From contig CALZDK010000011.1 of NCBI GenBank assembly GCA_945637645.1, positions 1 to 19,280 of the forward strand: 19,280 nt of DNA, read 5' to 3'. The notes beneath the pieces were generated by a model. That model was not told the origin of the DNA, did no database searches, and was given only the letters and a program-made list of their open reading frames with translations. Below are positions 15,457-19,280 of this stretch, piece after piece. Both the position numbers and the translations under genes were made by a program. This DNA comes from an uncultured Prevotella sp. Its GTDB lineage: Bacteria > Bacteroidota > Bacteroidia > Bacteroidales > Bacteroidaceae. Numbering within the stretch: position 1 is the stretch's first letter; each line of letters begins with the position of its first letter.

Positions 15457-16713
15457 ATGAATCCAGTTGGAACAACCCAGCAGCTTCAGGCTGAAATAGA
15501 ACAGCTCCGCAACTCCCTTGCAAACGCCATAAGGGAGCGCGACGTTGTTGTAGGAAAACTCAAAGACTACGAGGAAAAGATTCAGAAGGCAGAGAAGGCG
15601 AGCAAGATGAAATCGCTCTTCCTCGCCAACATGAGTCATGAGATAAGAACACCTCTCAACGCCATAGAAGGCTTCACGAGAATCATTGCCGAAACCGACT
15701 CGGCATCCGAGCGAATGAAGTTTCTCGAAATAGTGGAGAGCAACAATAGTCGTCTTCTCTCACTCATCAACGAGATTCTCGACCTCTCAAGGGTGGAAGC
15801 AGGTGAACTGTCGATGAAGATAACGCTCTGCAACCTTAACGAGATTTGCGAGAACATCAAGCAGATATTCAAGTTCCGCTGCCCCGAAAATCTCCAGTTC
15901 AAGGCAGACATTCCCTCAAAGACCGTTCTTCAGAAAACCGACGCCAACCGTCTCACTCAGGTATTCTGCAACCTCATCAGCAATGCACTGAAACATACGC
16001 AGAAAGGTGGCATCACCTATGGCTACCGCGTGGACGAGGCGGCAAACAAGATTATCTGTTTTGTTAGCGACACTGGCACTGGCATTGCCCCAGAGGACAT
16101 CGAGACAATTTTCCACACCTACGTTTCAAAGGACGCTGAAGTACAGAAGGGTTTCGGACTCGGTTTGCCGTTGAGCAAGATCATCGTTGAGAAATTAGGA
16201 GGAAAAATATCCGTAAACTCAACCCTCGGCAAAGGCTCAACATTCACCTTCTCATTCCCATTCGACGGAATGTATGCCACACGCGAGACAACAAAGACTA
16301 ACCCAATCATAACACGCACTCTCCGCACCACTCCTGTGGGCGACGTAAGCAAACTGAAACTCATTCTCGTGGCAGAAGACGAGGAGTGCAACTACGAACT
16401 GGTGAAGAACGTGCTCGCCAACCGCTACCGCCTGCTCAGGGCACGCAACGGCGTGGAGGCAGTGACGATGAACGAGGACGAACATCCAGACCTTGTGCTC
16501 ATGGATATCCGTATGCCTGACATGGACGGTATCGACGCCACACGCATCATCAAGGAGGTCAACCCCAACGTGCCGGTTATCGCCCTCAGTGCCTACGCCC
16601 TCAGCGACACACGCAAGATGGCTGCTGAGGCAGGCTGCGACGACTTCATAGCAAAGCCTTTCAAGGTAGAGGAGCTACTTGCCATTCTTGAGAAATACAC
16701 ATCGAAAAAATAA
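15457..16713 (+). CDS. Soluble hybrid histidine kinase with receiver domain
   Basis: The 418-residue cytoplasmic protein has no membrane segment. Residues about 6-52 are a predicted coiled coil (QQLQAEIEQLRNSLANAIRE). HisKA carries NMSHEIRTPL with phosphoacceptor His61. The HATPase domain has the N-box CNLISNALKH (Asn172/Asn176), G1 DTGTGI and G2 KGFGLGLPLS. The receiver domain (about 300-416) has acidic pocket AEDEE, phosphoacceptor Asp350 in LVLMDIRMPDMDG, a Ser/Thr switch in ALSAY and Lys400 in AKPF. There is no PAS, GAF or periplasmic sensor, so the input is either the coiled coil or a partner protein. There is no output DNA-binding domain, so phosphate probably passes to a separate regulator. 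It precedes the EEP-fold gene by 15 bases and likely shares its transcript. Confidence 0.93.
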   Translation: MNPVGTTQQLQAEIEQLRNSLANAIRERDVVVGKLKDYEEKIQKAEKASKMKSLFLANMSHEIRTPLNAIEGFTRIIAETDSASERMKFLEIVESNNSRLLSLINEILDLSRVEAGELSMKITLCNLNEICENIKQIFKFRCPENLQFKADIPSKTVLQKTDANRLTQVFCNLISNALKHTQKGGITYGYRVDEAANKIICFVSDTGTGIAPEDIETIFHTYVSKDAEVQKGFGLGLPLSKIIVEKLGGKISVNSTLGKGSTFTFSFPFDGMYATRETTKTNPIITRTLRTTPVGDVSKLKLILVAEDEECNYELVKNVLANRYRLLRARNGVEAVTMNEDEHPDLVLMDIRMPDMDGIDATRIIKEVNPNVPVIALSAYALSDTRKMAAEAGCDDFIAKPFKVEELLAILEKYTSKK

Positions 16714-16728
16714 TACAGCAAGGTAGAT

Positions 16729-17784
16729 ATGGGAAAACAAGCAGTAAAAAGATATTTCTCGCTGATGTTCCTCATAGCGCAGATTGTCCTGTCAATATTC
16801 ACATTCGTAGGACTTTTTGGCGGCGACAGCAATCCTATCGGACACACCGCATCGGCTATGCTGGTATATGCTCTTCCGCTTCTCATCATAGGCAATATAG
16901 TGATGCTTGTCTATTGGCTTGTGACAAGACAATGGATGTGGACCTCACTGCCAGTGATTACCCTTCTTTGCTGCATTCCATACATTGGAACGATGTACCA
17001 GTTGCGCCCTTCAGCCGCCGACGATCCCGGAAGGAAGTCGCTGAAGATTGCAAGCTACAACGTGGCTCGATTCGGACGCGAGGCAGTAACATTCATCACC
17101 CACGACATCCTCTACGAGATGAAGAAGGAAAAGGTGGACGTGCTCTGCCTGCAGGAGTATAACGACGAGGTGGGCGACAAGAGAAACATCGACATTTACA
17201 AGGACTATTTCCCATATCACGCACAAGGCAACAACGACATGATTGTTTTCAGCCGCTACCCAATACGTGCCTCCAAAAACATGCCTTTCGAGCAGACCAA
17301 CAACAGCGCAATGTGGGCTGACGTGGATGTGGACGGTAAAGTCCTGCGAGTGTTCAACGCACATCTTGAAACCACAGGCTTTAATCGCACCATGCACCAG
17401 GCTGGGAAAATGATGATGCGTGGACAAAATGTGGAGACAAATGCACTGATTAACGCTATATACGGAAACTACACACTCGGAATGATAATTCGTGCCGGAC
17501 AGGCGGCAATGGTGGCAAATGCTGTAAGAGAGAGCGATAACCCTTGCATCGTTTGCGGCGACTTCAACGACGTGCCCTACTCCTACGTCTATAACACCAT
17601 GCTCGGAAACATGGTGGACGGATTCAAGGAATGTGGCAACGGATTCATGTACACCTACCGTGGCAGCAAGATGGTGCGTATTGACTACATTTTCCACGAC
17701 GAGCAACTGGAGGGACTCAATTACTACAAACTTCCCCTCACCTACTCTGACCACTTCCCGGTATTCATGCAGATTGCCCTATAA
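16729..17784 (+). CDS. Membrane-anchored endonuclease/exonuclease/phosphatase-fold protein
   Basis: The 351-residue protein opens with three predicted membrane helices (about 10-30, 43-65 and 70-90), followed by the EEP catalytic domain (about 105-351). Motifs in order: IASYNVARF (Asn111), LCLQEY (metal-binding Glu143), FNAHLETT, CGDFNDVPYS (Asp/Asn pair), RIDYIFH and SDHFPV (C-terminal Asp-His). All catalytic positions of the DNase I-like fold are present, so it should be an active phosphodiesterase or phosphatase, with substrate unknown: DNA, phospholipid headgroup and inositol phosphate are all possible. The topology would place the domain on one face of the inner membrane. It follows the hybrid kinase by 15 bases. 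Its stop codon overlaps the convergent ispE stop. Confidence 0.88.
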   Translation: MGKQAVKRYFSLMFLIAQIVLSIFTFVGLFGGDSNPIGHTASAMLVYALPLLIIGNIVMLVYWLVTRQWMWTSLPVITLLCCIPYIGTMYQLRPSAADDPGRKSLKIASYNVARFGREAVTFITHDILYEMKKEKVDVLCLQEYNDEVGDKRNIDIYKDYFPYHAQGNNDMIVFSRYPIRASKNMPFEQTNNSAMWADVDVDGKVLRVFNAHLETTGFNRTMHQAGKMMMRGQNVETNALINAIYGNYTLGMIIRAGQAAMVANAVRESDNPCIVCGDFNDVPYSYVYNTMLGNMVDGFKECGNGFMYTYRGSKMVRIDYIFHDEQLEGLNYYKLPLTYSDHFPVFMQIAL

Positions 17785-18606
17785 GGCAACCTGCATACAC
17801 TCCATTCCCAAGAACACTTTTCTCAGGTCGGTTTCTTCTCTGAAGATGCCGAACACACTGCTACCGCTTCCGCTCATGGAAGCGTAAAGTGCACCTTGGC
17901 GGTAAAGCTCTGCCTTTATCTCCCCTATCTCAGGATGAAGAGCAAAGACACTCTTCTCAAAATCGTTTACAAGCACATCGCGCCAAGTCTCTATTGGCTG
18001 GAACACTGTCTCCCTGCATTTCCTCACTGTGGGCTTGGGTTCAACAAGCGAGAAAGCCTCGCGGGTGGAAACGGGAATGTCTGGATGAACCAAAACGAGA
18101 TGATAGCCTTTGAGCGAGAGGTTTATAGGCTCCAACAGTTCTCCTATTCCCTCGGCATAGCATGGTGAGCTCTTGATGAAGAAAGCACAGTCGGCACCAA
18201 GTTTCGATGCGTGGTAAACCATATCCTCCTCAGTCATCGGGAGATTGAACATCTTGGCGAGAGACATTATCATATAGGCACAGTCGCTCGACCCTCCACC
18301 CAAGCCAGCCTGCGACGGAATAGCCTTATAAAGGTGGGCATGAACCCTGGGCAACTCATAGTGGGCGGCAAGCTGGCGATAAGCCTTTACCACGAGGTTC
18401 TTCTGCTCGTCGCAGTCCACGGTGGCGTTGGTCACCTTCAGGTCGCAAGCCACGTCAGAGGGGAAACCACTGTCCATGGGATATACCTCCAGTGCATCCT
18501 TTATCTCCACAGGGTAGAAAACGGTCTCCAAGTCGTGGTAACCATCTTCGCGCTTACGCACCACGTTGAGACCGAGATTGATTTTTGCTATCGGATAGTT
18601 TATCAT
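17779..18606 (-). CDS. ispE: 4-diphosphocytidyl-2-C-methyl-D-erythritol kinase
   Basis: The 275-residue GHMP kinase phosphorylates CDP-methylerythritol in the non-mevalonate isoprenoid pathway. The start is the ATG at 18606-18604 (MINYPIAKINLGLNVVRKRE), since family members start just ahead of the AKINLxL motif; an ATG 22 codons upstream would place the promoter inside the gene. Lys8 lies in AKINLGL, the ATP-binding glycine motif PSQAGLGGGSSD spans 97-108, Asp139 in LGADCAFF matches the catalytic Asp of the E. coli enzyme, and the third GHMP motif MSGSGSSVFG is near the C-terminus. Length is normal (about 275-285). It is transcribed from its own promoter and converges on the EEP gene with a 6-base overlap. 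Confidence 0.97.
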   Translation of the reverse strand: MINYPIAKINLGLNVVRKREDGYHDLETVFYPVEIKDALEVYPMDSGFPSDVACDLKVTNATVDCDEQKNLVVKAYRQLAAHYELPRVHAHLYKAIPSQAGLGGGSSDCAYMIMSLAKMFNLPMTEEDMVYHASKLGADCAFFIKSSPCYAEGIGELLEPINLSLKGYHLVLVHPDIPVSTREAFSLVEPKPTVRKCRETVFQPIETWRDVLVNDFEKSVFALHPEIGEIKAELYRQGALYASMSGSGSSVFGIFREETDLRKVFLGMECMQVAL

Positions 18607-18632
18607 TTGTGTAAAAGTATAAAAAACCAGTG

Positions 18633-18663
18633 CAAAAGTATTATATTTTTTTTGGAAAACAAA
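18633..18663 (-). promoter_or_regulatory. ispE promoter
   Basis: On the minus strand TACTTTTG (18640-18633) fits TAnnTTTG. A TTTG -33 element (18663-18660) is spaced 19 bases away. The ispE ATG at 18606 lies 26 bases downstream, supporting the shorter start. Confidence 0.7.
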
Positions 18664-18747
18664 CTCTACCACATGGTAAAAGGTTAATTTATAGTGATTT
18701 TAACACTATTTTTGTCCCTATCAGTAGATTCTTTAAAAAAAAAATCG

Positions 18748-18755
18748 TAAGTTTG
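18748..18755 (+). promoter_or_regulatory. -7 box of the promoter for the secreted aromatic-rich protein
   Basis: TAAGTTTG fits TAnnTTTG, 31 bases before the ATG at 18787, after an A run. The ispE promoter lies about 90 bases away on the other strand, so the two genes are divergent. Confidence 0.6.
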
Positions 18756-18786
18756 CACTCTATAATAATATAAATAAGGAGAAACT

Positions 18787-19280
18787 ATGAAAAAACTCAT
18801 TGTCATTGCTATGTTGACCTTAGTCTTGCCCCTCAACGTGGCAGCTCAAGACGACTTATACTTCGTGCCCACGAAGGCTAACGTGAAGAAGACCTCGGAG
18901 AATTACGGAATGCCAAAGGACACTTACTACTGCGGCAGCTCACGCGATGTGGACGAGTACAACCGCCGACTGCGCAGCAGTGTGCAGCCCATCGACGGCG
19001 ACTCTGCCGCCAACGACGTAATCTCATTTGATGCCGTGCGCGGCGAATATCCCGACTCTCTTGCAGCCCTCACCGAGGACGACTACAAATATACGCGCAA
19101 GATGAGCCGTTGGGACGATGACTATCGCAACGCCTACTGGTATGGCTATACCGACGGACGTTTCGACCGCTGGTACGGCTGGAGCACCTTCTACGACCCA
19201 TGGTACTACGGAAGTTGGTATGGAGGATGGTATGACCCATGGTATGCCGGATGGCACAGCTATTACGGTTGGGGAGGCTG
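18787..19280 (+). CDS. Secreted protein of unknown function, aromatic-rich (runs off the right edge)
   Basis: The frame opens at ATG 18787 and is unbroken for 164 codons to the window end. Residues 1-20 (MKKLIVIAMLTLVLPLNVAA) are a signal peptide, with cleavage before QDD. The early mature part has DDLYFVPTK and TYYCGSSRDVDEYNRR, which I recall only from uncharacterised Bacteroidales proteins. From about residue 109 the sequence is dominated by Trp, Tyr and Gly, with a repeated unit near FYDPWYYGSWYGGW (135-148) and WYDPWYAGWHSYYGW (148-162). There is one Cys (49). The rich aromatic tail suggests a surface-exposed or low-complexity structure, perhaps membrane- or glycan-interacting; that is speculation. 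It has its own promoter and diverges from ispE. Confidence 0.8.
   Translation, partial: MKKLIVIAMLTLVLPLNVAAQDDLYFVPTKANVKKTSENYGMPKDTYYCGSSRDVDEYNRRLRSSVQPIDGDSAANDVISFDAVRGEYPDSLAALTEDDYKYTRKMSRWDDDYRNAYWYGYTDGRFDRWYGWSTFYDPWYYGSWYGGWYDPWYAGWHSYYGWGG

Noticed and set aside
17011..17754. A 247-codon minus-strand open frame antisense to the EEP gene
   Set aside because: It covers the catalytic domain of the EEP protein, whose motifs are all intact; the translation is Val/His-rich without family resemblance.
18607..18672. A 22-codon longer start for ispE
   Set aside because: It would place the promoter (18633-18663) inside the gene and adds a Phe/Tyr-rich tail not seen in the family.

Overview
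The window reads as a chromosomal segment from a Bacteroidales bacterium, most likely Prevotella or a close relative. The reasons are the Bacteroidetes-type promoters (a TAnnTTTG -7 box, here repeatedly placed ahead of genes), the absence of Shine-Dalgarno sequences, a malic enzyme fused to a phosphotransacetylase domain, a secreted DPP IV beside a GH88/105-type pectin hydrolase, and the order HU / tiny basic protein / RNase G. The genus is an inference; no rRNA or other taxonomic marker is present. I see no tRNA, rRNA, CRISPR array, insertion sequence or phage gene.

Layout. Positions 1-395 (minus) hold the N-terminal part of an L-fucose-isomerase-like enzyme. Positions 577-2944 (minus) form a three-gene operon: a Ser/His S24/S26-type peptidase, a PqqD-like protein and an ABC exporter. 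This resembles peptide-maturation and export cassettes, but no precursor or modifying enzyme is visible. Positions 2945-3984 are a decayed interval with a histidine-kinase C-terminal remnant between two diverged direct repeats, then a perfect 27-bp inverted repeat. Positions 3985-9293 (minus) hold TetR regulator, dipeptidyl peptidase IV and GH88/105 hydrolase, probably co-transcribed. maeB (9460-11763, plus) diverges from tetR. HU, a 29-residue basic protein and RNase G follow (11999-14132), then a family 2 glycosyltransferase (14212-15378), a soluble hybrid histidine kinase with a membrane endonuclease/exonuclease/phosphatase-fold protein (15457-17784), convergent ispE (17779-18606, minus), and the start of a secreted aromatic-rich protein cut by the window end (18787-19280).

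How they fit together. Secreted peptidase and pectin-fragment hydrolase point to nutrient scavenging, maeB and ispE are housekeeping metabolism, and HU / basic protein / RNase G is an information-processing block. The main non-genic signal is a family of 7-bp-periodic degenerate repeats found at several unrelated gene borders, two of them built as inverted repeats. The most unusual gene set is the peptidase-PqqD-ABC trio.
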